Shown one piece after another: positions 28,916 through 39,525 of a stretch of DNA of 64,000 bases (positions are counted from its first letter, which is position 1; every line of letters starts with the position of its first letter). The notes beneath the pieces were generated by a model. That model had not been told where the DNA came from. It was given only the letters and a program-made list of their open reading frames with translations, and made no database searches. A program made the translations under genes and the position numbers. The DNA is from Vibrio sp. 05-20-BW147. Lineage in GTDB: Bacteria > Pseudomonadota > Gammaproteobacteria > Enterobacterales > Vibrionaceae. Location of the stretch: positions 62,001 to 126,000 of the forward strand of contig NZ_SZTO01000003.1 of NCBI RefSeq assembly GCF_013369385.1. Direction: 5' to 3'.

Positions 28916-30682
28916 GTGTCTATTCCAGTCCGCGAATTTGATGCCGTAGTAATCGGCGCTGGTGGTGCAGGCATGCGTGCTGCACTACAAATTTCTGAGC
29001 AAGGCCTTTCTTGTGCATTGCTATCTAAAGTATTTCCAACACGCTCACACACTGTATCGGCTCAAGGTGGTATTACCGTTGCGCTAGGTAACTCGCACAA
29101 AGACGATTGGCAGTGGCATATGTATGACACCGTAAAAGGTTCTGACTACATTGGTGACCAAAACGCCATTGAATACATGTGTAAAAATGGTCCTGAGTCA
29201 GTGATCGAGCTTGAGAAAATGGGTCTGCCTTTCTCTCGTTTTGATAATGGCAGTATCTACCAACGCCCATTTGGTGGCCAGTCAAAAGAGTTTGGTGGCG
29301 AGCAAGCAGCGCGTACCGCTGCAGCGGCTGACCGTACTGGTCACGCACTGCTCCACACTTTGTATCAGCAGAACGTAAAACACAAAACCATGATCTTCTC
29401 TGAATGGTATGCACTTGACCTAGTGAAAAACCAAGATGGTGCGGTTGTGGGTTGTACAGCGGTATGCATGGAAACGGGTGAAATTTGCTACTTCAAGTCG
29501 AAAGCCACCATTTTGGCAACCGGTGGTGCTGGTCGTATTTACGCTTCAACAACCAACGCCCACATCAATACGGGTGATGGTGTCGGTATGGCACTGCGCG
29601 CTGGCGTCCCAATGCAAGACATGGAAATGTGGCAGTTCCACCCAACGGGTATCGCTGGTGCTGGTGTTCTTGTGACGGAAGGTTGTCGTGGTGAGGGCGG
29701 TTACCTTCTCAACAAAGATGGTGAGCGTTTCATGGAGCGTTATGCTCCTAATGCGAAAGATTTGGCTGGTCGTGACGTTGTTGCTCGTTCAATGATGATC
29801 GAAATCCGTGAAGGTCGTGGTTGCGATGGCCCTTGGGGTCCACACATTAAACTTAAGTTGGATCACCTTGGTAAAGATGTGCTGGAATCGCGTCTACCAG
29901 GTATCTGTGAGTTGTCGCGCACCTTTGCACACGTGGATCCAGTGAAAGAGCCAATCCCAGTTATCCCAACTTGTCACTACATGATGGGTGGTGTACCAAC
30001 GCAAGTTTCTGGTCAAGCGATCAAACAAACTGCCGATGGCAAAGACGTCGAAGTTCAAGGTCTGTTTGCTTGTGGTGAAATCGCGTCCGTATCAGTTCAT
30101 GGTGCAAACCGCCTTGGTGGTAACTCACTGCTTGACCTCGTGGTATTTGGTCGCGCAACAGGTCTTCACCTTGGTGAGACACTCGCAGCGCAGGCAGAAG
30201 CGCGTGATGCGTCAGCCTCGGACATTGAAGCATCACTTTCTCGCTACATGCGCTGGGAAAATAGCAAAGGTGGTGAGGATCCAGTTCAAATTCGTAAAGA
30301 TCTACAGCGTTGCATGCAGAACAGCTTCTCGGTATTCCGTGAAGGTGACGCCATGGCAACAGGTCTAGAAGAGCTGAAAGTGATTCGTGAGCGCCTGAAA
30401 GATGCACATCTTTCTGACAAATCAACCGAGTTCAATACACAACGCATCGAGTGTCTAGAGCTAGACAACTTGATGGAAACAGCATTTTCAACTGCTGTGG
30501 CAGCGAACTATCGCACGGAAAGTCGCGGTGCTCACGCCCGCTTTGACTTCCCAGAACGTGACGATGAAAACTGGCTATGCCACTCTATCTACAACCCGGA
30601 AACGGAGCAAATGAGCAAGCGTGATGTCAATATGACGCCTGTTCATCGTGATGCGTTCCCACCAAAAGTACGTACATACTAA
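28916..30682 (+). CDS. sdhA: Succinate dehydrogenase flavoprotein subunit
   Basis: A 588-residue flavoprotein that oxidises succinate to fumarate. The dinucleotide-binding motif VIGAGGAGM is at 12-20, the covalent FAD site is His45 in SHTVSAQGG, and the catalytic region [21 protein letters not shown] plus [14 protein letters not shown] are complete. E. coli SdhA is also 588 aa. The start is GTG directly after the sdhD stop, giving tight translational coupling. Confidence 0.97.
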   Translation: MSIPVREFDAVVIGAGGAGMRAALQISEQGLSCALLSKVFPTRSHTVSAQGGITVALGNSHKDDWQWHMYDTVKGSDYIGDQNAIEYMCKNGPESVIELEKMGLPFSRFDNGSIYQRPFGGQSKEFGGEQAARTAAAADRTGHALLHTLYQQNVKHKTMIFSEWYALDLVKNQDGAVVGCTAVCMETGEICYFKSKATILATGGAGRIYASTTNAHINTGDGVGMALRAGVPMQDMEMWQFHPTGIAGAGVLVTEGCRGEGGYLLNKDGERFMERYAPNAKDLAGRDVVARSMMIEIREGRGCDGPWGPHIKLKLDHLGKDVLESRLPGICELSRTFAHVDPVKEPIPVIPTCHYMMGGVPTQVSGQAIKQTADGKDVEVQGLFACGEIASVSVHGANRLGGNSLLDLVVFGRATGLHLGETLAAQAEARDASASDIEASLSRYMRWENSKGGEDPVQIRKDLQRCMQNSFSVFREGDAMATGLEELKVIRERLKDAHLSDKSTEFNTQRIECLELDNLMETAFSTAVAANYRTESRGAHARFDFPERDDENWLCHSIYNPETEQMSKRDVNMTPVHRDAFPPKVRTY

Positions 30683-30696
30683 GGGAGGACTGAACT

Positions 30697-31407
30697 ATGA
30701 AACTGAACTTCTCTGTATATCGTTACAATCCGGATGTAGATACCAAACCATACATGAAAGACTATGTGCTGGAAGTGGAAGATGGCTCTGACATGATGGT
30801 GTTGGATGCACTGATTCTACTCAAAGAGCAAGATGCTACGATCTCTTTCCGTCGTTCCTGTCGTGAAGGTGTGTGTGGATCAGATGGCCTAAACATGAAT
30901 GGCAAAAATGGTTTGGCGTGTATAACACCGCTTTCTGCTTTAAAAGCAGACAAGATTGTTATTCGTCCATTACCAGGCTTACCAGTTGTTCGCGATCTTA
31001 TCGTTGACATGACTCAGTTCTACGATAACTATGCAAAAGTTAAGCCTTTCTTGATTTCTGATGGCACATTGCCACCGTCACGAGAAAATTTACAGTCGCC
31101 AGATGATCGTGCACACCTAGATGGTTTGTACGAATGTATTATGTGTGCATGTTGTACGACCTCGTGCCCATCATTCTGGTGGAACCCGGACAAGTTTATT
31201 GGTCCAGCCGGCCTTCTTGCCGCGTATCGCTGGTTAATTGATAGCCGTGATACCGCGACGGATGAACGTCTGTCTAATCTTGATGATGCATTTAGCGTTT
31301 TTCGTTGCCACGGCATTATGAATTGTGTAAGTGTTTGTCCTAAGGGATTAAATCCTACCAAAGCCATCGGCCACATTAAGTCAATGCTGGTCAATCGTTC
31401 GGTGTAA
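30697..31407 (+). CDS. sdhB: Succinate dehydrogenase iron-sulfur subunit
   Basis: A 236-residue protein carrying three Fe-S clusters between FAD and quinone. The [2Fe-2S] ligands are C55, C60, D63 and C75 (SCREGVCGSDG), with aspartate at the third place as in E. coli. The ferredoxin-like half has C147, C150, C153 and C157 (ECIMCACCTTSCP) and a later CHGIMNCVSVCPKGL. It follows sdhA by 14 bases with a GGGAGGA ribosome binding site. Confidence 0.97.
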   Translation: MKLNFSVYRYNPDVDTKPYMKDYVLEVEDGSDMMVLDALILLKEQDATISFRRSCREGVCGSDGLNMNGKNGLACITPLSALKADKIVIRPLPGLPVVRDLIVDMTQFYDNYAKVKPFLISDGTLPPSRENLQSPDDRAHLDGLYECIMCACCTTSCPSFWWNPDKFIGPAGLLAAYRWLIDSRDTATDERLSNLDDAFSVFRCHGIMNCVSVCPKGLNPTKAIGHIKSMLVNRSV

Positions 31408-31420
31408 TTAACAACAAATT

Positions 31421-31448
31421 GCCGGTATGTTTTAACCAACCTACCGGC
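31421..31448 (+). other. Hairpin in the sdhB-sucA gap
   Basis: GCCGGTA / TACCGGC with a 14-base loop, 14 bases after the sdhB stop. No T-run follows, so it is more likely a stability or processing element than a terminator. Confidence 0.4.
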
Positions 31449-31506
31449 TCTATAGTAGCTCGGCGAAGACCGCAGCAAACGTGAAAACTACTGGTTAAGG
31501 GAAAAT

Positions 31507-34332
31507 ATGCACAACGGCGTGATGAAGGCATGGCTCGAGTCTTCACACTTGGCTGGCGCCAATGCAACTTACGTAGAAGATCTCTACGAACTGTATCTAA
31601 GTGACCCCGATCTGGTAAGTGAGGAGTGGAAACGTGTTTTTGAAGGCTTGCCGAAGCCAACAAAAGAAGTGGTAGAACAGCCACATTCACGCGTCCGTGA
31701 CTACTTCCGACGACTAGCTCAAGAAACAAAGCATTATAGTGTCCAGGTAAGTGATCCTGATGTCGATGCTAAGCAAGTTAAGGTACTACAGCTGATCAAC
31801 GCGTACCGCTTCCGCGGTCACGAAGCAGCTGAATTGGATCCACTCGGTCTATGGCAACGCCCTGTTGTGGCTGAGCTAGACCCAGCATTCCACAATCTCA
31901 CCGAAGATGACTTCGAAGAAACATTCAACGTAGGTTCTTTTGCTGTTGGTCAAGAGACCATGCAACTTAAAGATATCTACACCGCACTTAAGAAAACCTA
32001 TTGTGGTTCGATTGGTGCAGAATACATGCACATGACAGACACAGAGCAGAAGCGTTGGATTCAACAGCGTTTAGAATCTGTGGTTGGTCAACCTTCCTTT
32101 GATAAAGATGAAAAGCGTACATTTCTTGAAGAATTGACCGCAGCAGAAGGTCTTGAGCGCTACTTAGGCGCAAAATTCCCAGGTGCGAAGCGATTTTCAC
32201 TAGAAGGTGGTGACGCAATGATCCCGATGATGAAAGAGTTAATTCGTCACGCGGGTCGTAGCGGGATGCGCGAAGTAGTTATCGGCATGGCGCACCGTGG
32301 CCGTCTCAACATGCTGGTTAACGTCTTGGGTAAAAAGCCGCAAGATCTGTTCGACGAATTTGCTGGCAAACATGGCGAAAGCTGGGGTACCGGTGACGTG
32401 AAATATCACCAAGGTTTCTCTGCGGACTTTGCAACACCAGGTGGTGACGTTCACCTAGCCCTTGCGTTTAACCCATCTCACTTAGAGATTGTTAACCCAG
32501 TGGTTATGGGGTCGGTGCGTGCGCGTCAAGATCGCTTGGGTGACGATGACGGCAGCAAAGTATTACCTATCACCATCCATGGTGACTCTGCAATTGCAGG
32601 CCAAGGCGTTGTTGCAGAAACCTTCAACATGTCTCAGGCTCGTGGCTTCTGCGTCGGTGGTACGGTACGCGTTGTCGTCAATAACCAAGTTGGTTTTACG
32701 ACGTCTAACCCACGTGACACTCGCTCAACGATGTACTGTACTGATATCGCGAAGATGGTTCAGGCACCGATTTTCCACGTCAACGCAGATGACCCAGAAG
32801 CGGTTGCGTTCGTTACTCGCATTGCGTTGGACTACCGTAATGAGTTCAAACGTGACGTGGTGATTGACTTGGTTTGTTACCGTCGCCATGGACACAATGA
32901 AGCGGATGAGCCAAATGCAACTCAGCCGTTGATGTATCAGAAGATCAAGAAACACCCTACACCACGTAAGCTGTATGCTGATGTGTTGATCGATAAAAAT
33001 GAATGCGACATCGAAACAGCGACACAGATGGTCAACGAGTACCGCGATGCATTAGACCATGGTGAAGTCGTTGTAAAAGAGTGGCGTCCAATGGCACTCC
33101 ATTCTGTTGATTGGTCTCCGTATTTGGGTCATGAATGGGACATTCAGTGGGACAATAAATTCGACAAAACTCGCTTGGTCGAGTTGGGTAAGCGTTTGTG
33201 TCAATACCCTGAAAGTCACATGCTACATAGCCGAGTGAGCAAACTTTATAATGACCGTACGGCGATGACCGACGGTGAAAAAGAGCTCGATTGGGGGATG
33301 GCAGAGACATTAGCGTACGCAACGCTACTCGATGATGGTAAGCGCATTCGCATCTCTGGTCAGGATTCTGGTCGTGGTACCTTCTTCCATCGCCATGCTG
33401 TATTGCACAACCAAAATGATGCGAGTACTTACGTTCCTCTGGCCAATATTCATGATAAGCAAGGTCCTTTTGAGGTCTTCGACTCAGTTCTTTCCGAAGA
33501 AGCGGTACTTGCCTTCGAATATGGCTACGCAACGGCAGAGCCGAGTGGTTTAACGCTTTGGGAAGCGCAATTTGGTGACTTTGCCAACGGTGCGCAAGTG
33601 GTTATTGACCAGTTCATCTCTTCTGGTGAGCAGAAGTGGGCGCGACTATGTGGTTTAACCATGTTGTTGCCTCACGGTTATGAAGGTCAAGGCCCAGAGC
33701 ATTCGTCAGCGCGTCTAGAACGTTACCTACAACTGTGTGCTGAGCAGAATATGCAAGTTGTTGTACCTTCAACCCCAGCGCAGGTTTATCACATGATTCG
33801 TCGCCAAGTGGTTCGCCCAATGCGTCGTCCTTTGATTGTGATGTCTCCGAAGTCTTTGCTTCGCCATCCATTGTGTACTTCAACGCTTGATGATTTGGCA
33901 GAAGGTACCTTTATGCCAGCGATTCCTGAAGTAGATACACTTGATGCTGCGAAAGTTAAGCGTGTCGTTTTCTGTTCCGGTAAGGTTTATTTTGACCTAC
34001 TAGAGCAGCGTCGCAATAACGAGCAGGATGATGTTGCGATTGTACGTATTGAACAGCTTTACCCATTCCCAATGGAAGAGGTTAGAGCGGCAATCGCACC
34101 ATATAGCAACGTTGAAGATTTTGTTTGGTGTCAGGAAGAGCCTCAAAACCAAGGTGCTTGGTACTGTAGCCAACATAACTTCCGCGCAGCAATTCCAGCA
34201 GGAGCAGACCTGAAATACGCTGGACGTCCAGCATCTGCTTCCCCTGCGGTTGGCTATATGTCGGTACACTTGAAACAGCAAAAAGCGCTGGTTGATGATG
34301 CGCTGAATGTAAACGAAAAAACTTCGGATTAA
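31507..34332 (+). CDS. sucA: 2-oxoglutarate dehydrogenase E1 component
   Basis: A 941-residue thiamine-diphosphate-dependent decarboxylase, slightly longer than E. coli SucA (933 aa). The N-terminal E2-binding segment is followed by MAHRGRLNMLVNVLGK, the TPP/Mg region GDSAIAGQGVVAETFNM and VVNNQVGFTTSNP, and the C-terminal LPHGYEGQGPEHSSARLERY. It lies 99 bases after sdhB and 28 bases before sucB, so it belongs to the sdh-suc transcript, with possible internal processing in the gap. Confidence 0.97.
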   Translation: MHNGVMKAWLESSHLAGANATYVEDLYELYLSDPDLVSEEWKRVFEGLPKPTKEVVEQPHSRVRDYFRRLAQETKHYSVQVSDPDVDAKQVKVLQLINAYRFRGHEAAELDPLGLWQRPVVAELDPAFHNLTEDDFEETFNVGSFAVGQETMQLKDIYTALKKTYCGSIGAEYMHMTDTEQKRWIQQRLESVVGQPSFDKDEKRTFLEELTAAEGLERYLGAKFPGAKRFSLEGGDAMIPMMKELIRHAGRSGMREVVIGMAHRGRLNMLVNVLGKKPQDLFDEFAGKHGESWGTGDVKYHQGFSADFATPGGDVHLALAFNPSHLEIVNPVVMGSVRARQDRLGDDDGSKVLPITIHGDSAIAGQGVVAETFNMSQARGFCVGGTVRVVVNNQVGFTTSNPRDTRSTMYCTDIAKMVQAPIFHVNADDPEAVAFVTRIALDYRNEFKRDVVIDLVCYRRHGHNEADEPNATQPLMYQKIKKHPTPRKLYADVLIDKNECDIETATQMVNEYRDALDHGEVVVKEWRPMALHSVDWSPYLGHEWDIQWDNKFDKTRLVELGKRLCQYPESHMLHSRVSKLYNDRTAMTDGEKELDWGMAETLAYATLLDDGKRIRISGQDSGRGTFFHRHAVLHNQNDASTYVPLANIHDKQGPFEVFDSVLSEEAVLAFEYGYATAEPSGLTLWEAQFGDFANGAQVVIDQFISSGEQKWARLCGLTMLLPHGYEGQGPEHSSARLERYLQLCAEQNMQVVVPSTPAQVYHMIRRQVVRPMRRPLIVMSPKSLLRHPLCTSTLDDLAEGTFMPAIPEVDTLDAAKVKRVVFCSGKVYFDLLEQRRNNEQDDVAIVRIEQLYPFPMEEVRAAIAPYSNVEDFVWCQEEPQNQGAWYCSQHNFRAAIPAGADLKYAGRPASASPAVGYMSVHLKQQKALVDDALNVNEKTSD

Positions 34333-34360
34333 GAACTAGAAGTAAAAGGAAGAAACAGAT

Positions 34361-35569
34361 ATGACAATTGAAATTCTGGTTCCAGATTTACCTGAATCAG
34401 TGGCTGATGCAACAGTTGCAACATGGCACAAAAAACCAGGTGACAGAGTTGAGCGTGACGAAGTCCTTGTCGACATCGAAACGGACAAAGTAGTGTTAGA
34501 AGTGCCTGCTTCTGAAGCGGGTGTTTTAGAAGCGATCGTTGAAGGAGAAGGCGCGACAGTTCTTTCTAAGCAACTTATCGGTCGCATTAAGTTAGCGGCT
34601 GTGGCTGGTGAACCAACCACAGATACAACAGCTGAATCTGAGCCTTCTCCTGACAAACGTCACACCGCGAGTCTGTCTGAAGAGAGCAACGATGCATTAA
34701 GCCCAGCAGTACGCCGTCTCCTTGCAGAGCATGGTTTAGAGGCAAGCCAAGTGAAGGGCACGGGTGTTGGTGGTCGCATTACTCGCGAAGATATCGACGC
34801 GCACCTTGCGGCAGCTAAGAAATCCCCTGCTGTTGCGGAAGCTCCGGCCACCGTTGCTCCTGTTGTTGCACGCAGTGAAAAACGCGTTCCAATGACGCGT
34901 CTACGCAAAACCGTGGCTAACCGTTTGCTAGAAGCGAAAAACAGCACGGCGATGTTGACGACGTTTAACGAAGTCAACATGAAGCCAATCATGGATCTTC
35001 GTAAGCAGTATGGTGATCAGTTTGAAGCGCGTCATGGTATTCGTCTAGGCTTCATGTCTTTCTACGTGAAAGCGGTGACTGAAGCACTGAAGCGTTATCC
35101 TGAAATCAACGCATCGATCGATGGTGATGACATTGTTTACCACAACTATTTTGACATCAGTATGGCGGTTTCTACGCCACGTGGTCTAGTGACTCCAGTC
35201 CTAAAAGACTGCGACACGCTAGGTTTTGCGGATGTTGAAAAGGGCATCAAAGAGCTCGCCATCAAAGGTCGTGACGGAAAACTAACCGTTGACGAGCTAA
35301 TTGGCGGCAACTTTACCATCACGAATGGTGGCGTATTTGGTTCATTGATGTCGACTCCAATCATCAACCCACCACAATCTGCGATTTTGGGTATGCATAA
35401 GATTCAAGATCGTCCGATGGCGGTAGATGGCAAAGTTGAAATTCTGCCAATGATGTACCTAGCACTGTCTTACGACCACCGCTTGATTGATGGTCGCGAG
35501 TCGGTTGGCTTCCTAGTGACCGTGAAAGAGTTACTGGAAGATCCAGCACGTCTGTTGTTAGACGTTTAA
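34361..35569 (+). CDS. sucB: 2-oxoglutarate dehydrogenase E2, dihydrolipoamide succinyltransferase
   Basis: A 402-residue E2 core protein. The lipoyl domain (about 1-77) carries the lipoylated lysine K43 in [11 protein letters not shown] flexible linker leads to the E3/E1-binding domain ([20 protein letters not shown], about 113-132), then a second linker and the catalytic domain ending with [14 protein letters not shown], which holds the catalytic His and Asp. Length matches E. coli SucB (405 aa). The shared E3 (lpd) gene is not in this window. Confidence 0.97.
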   Translation: MTIEILVPDLPESVADATVATWHKKPGDRVERDEVLVDIETDKVVLEVPASEAGVLEAIVEGEGATVLSKQLIGRIKLAAVAGEPTTDTTAESEPSPDKRHTASLSEESNDALSPAVRRLLAEHGLEASQVKGTGVGGRITREDIDAHLAAAKKSPAVAEAPATVAPVVARSEKRVPMTRLRKTVANRLLEAKNSTAMLTTFNEVNMKPIMDLRKQYGDQFEARHGIRLGFMSFYVKAVTEALKRYPEINASIDGDDIVYHNYFDISMAVSTPRGLVTPVLKDCDTLGFADVEKGIKELAIKGRDGKLTVDELIGGNFTITNGGVFGSLMSTPIINPPQSAILGMHKIQDRPMAVDGKVEILPMMYLALSYDHRLIDGRESVGFLVTVKELLEDPARLLLDV

Positions 35570-35578
35570 TATCGCTAA

Positions 35579-35648
35579 AACGTCTAGTTGTCGTTGATGG
35601 CTAGACGTTAAAAATCCCTAAGGCTAGACTGGCTCAGCGTCTGGCCTT
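35579..35648 (+). other. Two tandem hairpins in the sucB-sucC gap
   Basis: First hairpin: AACGTCTAG (35579-35587) with CTAGACGTT (35601-35609). Second: AAGGCTAGAC (35620-35629) with GTCTGGCCTT (35639-35648), with G-T pairs. Both share the CTAGAC core. They occupy a 190-base gap in an otherwise compact operon, a plausible site for mRNA processing or partial termination. Confidence 0.5.
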
Positions 35649-35759
35649 CACTTGAACTGTTAGCAGTTTATTTGAGAAGACCCTACAGGCGTCGCACTGT
35701 TAATCGTGACGTTATGGAAATAATAAATCCCTTAAGGGAAGAACAAACGGAATATCAAA

Positions 35760-36926
35760 ATGAATTTGCATGAATACCAAGCCAAACAGCTGTTTGCAGA
35801 ATTCGGTTTGCCGGTACCAGAAGGTTATGCTTGTGATACACCTCAAGAAGCATTTGAAGCTGCTGGCCGCATTAGCACCGCGAAGAAAGTTGTAAAATGT
35901 CAGGTTCACGCAGGTGGCCGCGGTAAAGCGGGCGGCGTAGAGCTTCATGATACGAAAGAAGGCGTGAAAGAGTTTGCACAAAAATGGCTTGGCAAAAACC
36001 TGGTAACTTATCAGACAGATGCGAATGGTCAGCCAGTAACAAAAATTTTGGTTGAAGAAGCGTCCAATATCGCCAACGAGCTATATTTGGGTGCTGTCGT
36101 TGACCGTGCAACACGTAAAGTCGTTTTCATGGCCTCAACGGAAGGCGGTGTGGAAATCGAAAAAGTTGCAGAAGAAACACCAGAACTGATTCACAAAGCG
36201 GCTATTGATCCACTGGTTGGCCCTCAGGCTTATCAAGGTCGTGAGCTTGCATTTAAACTTGGTCTACAAGGCGATCAAATTAAGCAGTTTGTGAAAATCT
36301 TCATGGGTTTGGGTGACATGTTCACTCAATACGATCTCGCTCTTCTTGAAATCAACCCACTTGTGATTACTGGTGAAGGCAACCTACTTTGTCTAGATGG
36401 TAAGATCAACATCGACTCAAATGCGCTTTACCGCCAACCTAAACTGCGTGAAATGCACGATCCTTCGCAAGAAGATAAGCGTGAAGCTCATGCGGCGCAG
36501 TGGGAACTGAACTACGTAGCACTTGATGGTAACGTCGGCTGTATGGTGAACGGTGCAGGCCTTGCAATGGGTACTATGGATATCGTAAACCTACACGGTG
36601 GCAAACCAGCCAACTTCTTGGATGTAGGTGGCGGCGCGACAAAAGAGCGTGTAGCAGAGGCATTCAAGATCATCCTTTCTGATGACAATGTAAAAGCCGT
36701 TTTGGTGAACATCTTTGGTGGTATTGTTCGTTGTGACATGATCGCAGAAGGTATCATCGGCGCGGTAAAAGAAGTTGGTGTAAGCGTACCCGTTGTTGTA
36801 CGCCTTGAAGGTACTAATGCGGATCTTGGCCGCAAAGTACTGGCAGAGTCAGGTTTGGATATCATTGCAGCAGAATCACTAACAGATGCTGCTCAGAAAG
36901 TAGTTGCTGCGGCGGAGGGCAAATAA
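35760..36926 (+). CDS. sucC: Succinyl-CoA synthetase beta subunit
   Basis: A 388-residue ADP-forming beta subunit (E. coli SucC also 388 aa) with an N-terminal ATP-grasp domain ([43 protein letters not shown]) and a C-terminal CoA-ligase-like domain ([24 protein letters not shown]). With SucD it converts succinyl-CoA to succinate with substrate-level phosphorylation. The stop overlaps the sucD start by one base. Confidence 0.97.
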   Translation: MNLHEYQAKQLFAEFGLPVPEGYACDTPQEAFEAAGRISTAKKVVKCQVHAGGRGKAGGVELHDTKEGVKEFAQKWLGKNLVTYQTDANGQPVTKILVEEASNIANELYLGAVVDRATRKVVFMASTEGGVEIEKVAEETPELIHKAAIDPLVGPQAYQGRELAFKLGLQGDQIKQFVKIFMGLGDMFTQYDLALLEINPLVITGEGNLLCLDGKINIDSNALYRQPKLREMHDPSQEDKREAHAAQWELNYVALDGNVGCMVNGAGLAMGTMDIVNLHGGKPANFLDVGGGATKERVAEAFKIILSDDNVKAVLVNIFGGIVRCDMIAEGIIGAVKEVGVSVPVVVRLEGTNADLGRKVLAESGLDIIAAESLTDAAQKVVAAAEGK

Positions 36927-37798
36927 TGTCTGTATTAATTAACAAAGACACCAAAGTAATCTGTCAGGGTTTCACAGGCGGTCAAGGTACTTTCCACTCA
37001 GAGCAAGCGCTGGCTTATGGCACGCAAATGGTTGGTGGTGTTTCTCCTGGTAAAGGTGGTCAAACACATTTAGGTCTACCTGTGTTCAACACTGTTCGCG
37101 AAGCGGTAGAAGCAACGGGCGCAACAGCAACAGTTATCTACGTTCCAGCTCCTTTCTGTAAAGATGCCATTTTGGAAGCAATCGATGCGGGTATCGAACT
37201 TATTGTAACCATCACAGAGGGCATTCCGACGACGGATATGATCGATGTGAAAGTGAAACTTGAGCAGACTGGCGTTCGTATGATTGGTCCAAACTGTCCA
37301 GGCGTTATCACTCCTGATGAGTGTAAGATCGGCATCATGCCAGGTCATATCCATAAGAAAGGTAAAGTGGGTATCGTTTCACGCTCAGGTACTTTAACGT
37401 ACGAAGCCGTTAAACAAACCACGGATGAAGGTTTCGGTCAGTCTACGTGTGTTGGTATCGGTGGCGACCCAATCCCAGGCTCTAACTTCATCGATATTCT
37501 AAAATTGTTCCAAGAAGACCCAGAAACGGAAGCGATCGTGATGATCGGTGAAATAGGCGGTACGGCAGAAGAAGAAGCGGCAGCGTTCATTAAAGATAAC
37601 GTTACTAAGCCAGTGGTCTCTTACATCGCTGGTGTAACTGCGCCTCCGGGTAAACGTATGGGCCATGCTGGTGCTATCATTTCTGGTGGTAAAGGGACTG
37701 CGGATGAGAAGTTTGCAGCACTTGAATCTGCTGGTGTGAAAACCGTTAAGTCTTTGGCTGACATTGGTCAAGCACTTCGCGAAGTGACGGGTTGGTAA
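36926..37798 (+). CDS. sucD: Succinyl-CoA synthetase alpha subunit
   Basis: A 290-residue alpha subunit that binds CoA and carries the phosphohistidine. The CoA-binding N-terminal part has [16 protein letters not shown], and the phosphorylated His247 lies in [17 protein letters not shown]. Start TAATG overlaps the sucC stop. A strong terminator ends the sdh-suc block. Confidence 0.97.
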   Translation: MSVLINKDTKVICQGFTGGQGTFHSEQALAYGTQMVGGVSPGKGGQTHLGLPVFNTVREAVEATGATATVIYVPAPFCKDAILEAIDAGIELIVTITEGIPTTDMIDVKVKLEQTGVRMIGPNCPGVITPDECKIGIMPGHIHKKGKVGIVSRSGTLTYEAVKQTTDEGFGQSTCVGIGGDPIPGSNFIDILKLFQEDPETEAIVMIGEIGGTAEEEAAAFIKDNVTKPVVSYIAGVTAPPGKRMGHAGAIISGGKGTADEKFAALESAGVKTVKSLADIGQALREVTGW

Positions 37799-37824
37799 TA
37801 GACAACAGCGTCATCCGTCCAAGT

Positions 37825-37854
37825 AAAAGCCGAGCAATCAATGCTCGGCTTTTT
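37825..37854. terminator. Bidirectional terminator between sucD and znuB
   Basis: AAGCCGAGCA / TGCTCGGCTT with a five-base loop, then TTTT; an A-run precedes for the minus strand. Confidence 0.88.
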
Positions 37855-37880
37855 CATTGTAGTTTACTTGTTCTGTCACT

Positions 37881-38666
37881 TTAGCTTGTTTGCGGCTTTA
37901 GTTGAGCCAGCATAAAGATAGCGGTTGCGCTAATGACCACTGAGGGGCCTGCCGGGGTATCGAAATGCCATGAAAGCGTTAGGCCGGAGAGCACTGCGAT
38001 GGCACCAATGATAGAGGCAAAGAGTGCCATCTGTTCTGGTGAATGTGCAAAACGTCGAGCAGCGGCAGCGGGAATAATCAGCAATGAAGTCATGATAAGA
38101 GCCCCAACAAACTTCATACCGACAGCAATAACAATCCCTACCATCAGCATCAGTATTAAACGAATCAAGTCAATGTTAATACCCTCAACCGCAGCCAGCT
38201 CTTCGTTCACTGTCGATGATAGTAGCGGACGCCAAAATAGGTAAAGCGTCAAAGCAACGGCCGCGACTCCAGCGTAAATAAACATCAAATCTTGTAATGA
38301 AACGGCAAGCAAATCACCAAAAAGGTAGCTCATTAAATCAACGCGTACGTTGTCCAAAAAGCTAACCGCGACTAAACCAATAGACAATGAGCTGTGTGCT
38401 AAGATGCCAAGCAAGGTATCGGCAGCGACAAGCTGCTGCTTTTGCAATGTAACAAGAATTACTGCCAGTGCGAGACAGCAAACAATCAAAGCTAAATACA
38501 AATTGACGTCAAGTAAGAAACCAAGCGCAAGTCCCATCAAAGAGGCATGCGCCAAAGTGTCGCCAAAATAGGCCATTTTACGCCAAACAACGAACGAGCC
38601 AAGTGGACCCGCGATAATCGCAATGCCCAGACCCGCTAAAATAGAAGGCAATAGAAACTCAATCAT
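37881..38666 (-). CDS. znuB: Zinc ABC transporter permease
   Basis: A 261-residue inner membrane permease with about eight hydrophobic segments, matching E. coli ZnuB (261 aa). Signatures are [55 protein letters not shown] and [22 protein letters not shown] at 38666 is the family start; the 46 open codons upstream lie inside znuC and are not family-like. It overlaps znuC by 8 bases, so translation is coupled. Confidence 0.95.
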   Translation of the reverse strand: MIEFLLPSILAGLGIAIIAGPLGSFVVWRKMAYFGDTLAHASLMGLALGFLLDVNLYLALIVCCLALAVILVTLQKQQLVAADTLLGILAHSSLSIGLVAVSFLDNVRVDLMSYLFGDLLAVSLQDLMFIYAGVAAVALTLYLFWRPLLSSTVNEELAAVEGINIDLIRLILMLMVGIVIAVGMKFVGALIMTSLLIIPAAAARRFAHSPEQMALFASIIGAIAVLSGLTLSWHFDTPAGPSVVISATAIFMLAQLKPQTS

Positions 38667-39444
38667 GATGATGTCCGTGATGATGATGGCTACACTGCGT
38701 TGCATCACCAGAGACAGGTAGACCTGCCAAATCATGGTGATGTTGATCGTGCTGATGGTGATAAATAGCGAGCGAATCACGCGCTGCACTACCAAACATC
38801 GCAATATAAGAGGGGTGCTTTGTAATATCCTCAGGCGTACCAGAGCAACAAATGTGGTGCTGAAGACAAATCACATCATCAGTTTTTGCCATCACCAAAT
38901 GCAAGTCATGCGACACCATAAATACAGCGCATTCAAAACGATGTCGGATGCTTTCAATTAGATCGTAGAGATCAATTTGTCCTTGAATGTCGACGCCTTG
39001 AGCGGGTTCATCAAGTACAAGTAAGTCTGGCCGTTGCAAAAGCGCGCGAGCCAACAGCACGCGCTGAGTCTCACCGCCAGAGAGTTTGTGCATGTTGGAT
39101 TTATATAGGTGCTCGGCACCAACAAGTCGGAGTGCTTCCATGGTTTCTTGCTGGCTATATTTACCAGATAGATTGAGAAAACGGATAACATTAAGTGGCA
39201 GCGTGTCATTAAGCTTCAGTTTTTGAGGTACATAACCAATGGTAAGTTTTGGGCGACGGATGACGTCCCCTGAGCTTGGCTTAAGTAATCCGATCAAAAC
39301 TTTCACTAAGGTAGATTTTCCGGCACCATTTGGGCCAATTAGGGTGGTGATTTTGCCTTTGTGCAAATCCAAGCTAATACTGTCTAAAACTTTCTTATCG
39401 TCAAAGGTGACCGAAAGCGCCTTTAGGCTAATTAACGCTGACAT
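38659..39444 (-). CDS. znuC: Zinc ABC transporter ATPase with His-rich tail
   Basis: A 261-residue ABC ATPase powering ZnuB. Walker A is GPNGAGKST, the signature is [15 protein letters not shown] and Walker B is [12 protein letters not shown]. The last 35 residues are unusually histidine-rich (13 His, including HHHHGHHH just before the stop); this tail is longer than in E. coli ZnuC and could bind zinc. It starts 81 bases from znuA on the other strand, with a Zur-like box between. Confidence 0.95.
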   Translation of the reverse strand: MSALISLKALSVTFDDKKVLDSISLDLHKGKITTLIGPNGAGKSTLVKVLIGLLKPSSGDVIRRPKLTIGYVPQKLKLNDTLPLNVIRFLNLSGKYSQQETMEALRLVGAEHLYKSNMHKLSGGETQRVLLARALLQRPDLLVLDEPAQGVDIQGQIDLYDLIESIRHRFECAVFMVSHDLHLVMAKTDDVICLQHHICCSGTPEDITKHPSYIAMFGSAARDSLAIYHHQHDQHHHDLAGLPVSGDATQCSHHHHGHHHD

Positions 39445-39468
39445 GAATAGAACTCATTTGCAATTGGT

Positions 39469-39491
39469 GAGTGTTATAATGTAACATTTTA
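39469..39491. promoter_or_regulatory. Zur-like operator between znuC and znuA
   Basis: The palindrome TGTTATAATGTAACA at 39472-39486, with AT-rich flanks, closely resembles the gammaproteobacterial Zur box (core TGTTATANTATAACA). It lies 25 bases upstream of znuC and about 40 bases upstream of znuA, so it can repress both when zinc is sufficient. Confidence 0.82.
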
Positions 39492-39525
39492 TCCTGTTGA
39501 ACGCTACTACTCATCTCGGAGAACT

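Noticed and set aside
33032..33532. 166-codon open frame on minus strand inside sucA
   Set aside because: Shadow of the conserved sucA frame; composition rich in R, H and C as expected for an antisense frame.
38667..38804. 46-codon N-terminal extension of znuB
   Set aside because: Lies within znuC in another frame and lacks ZnuB similarity.
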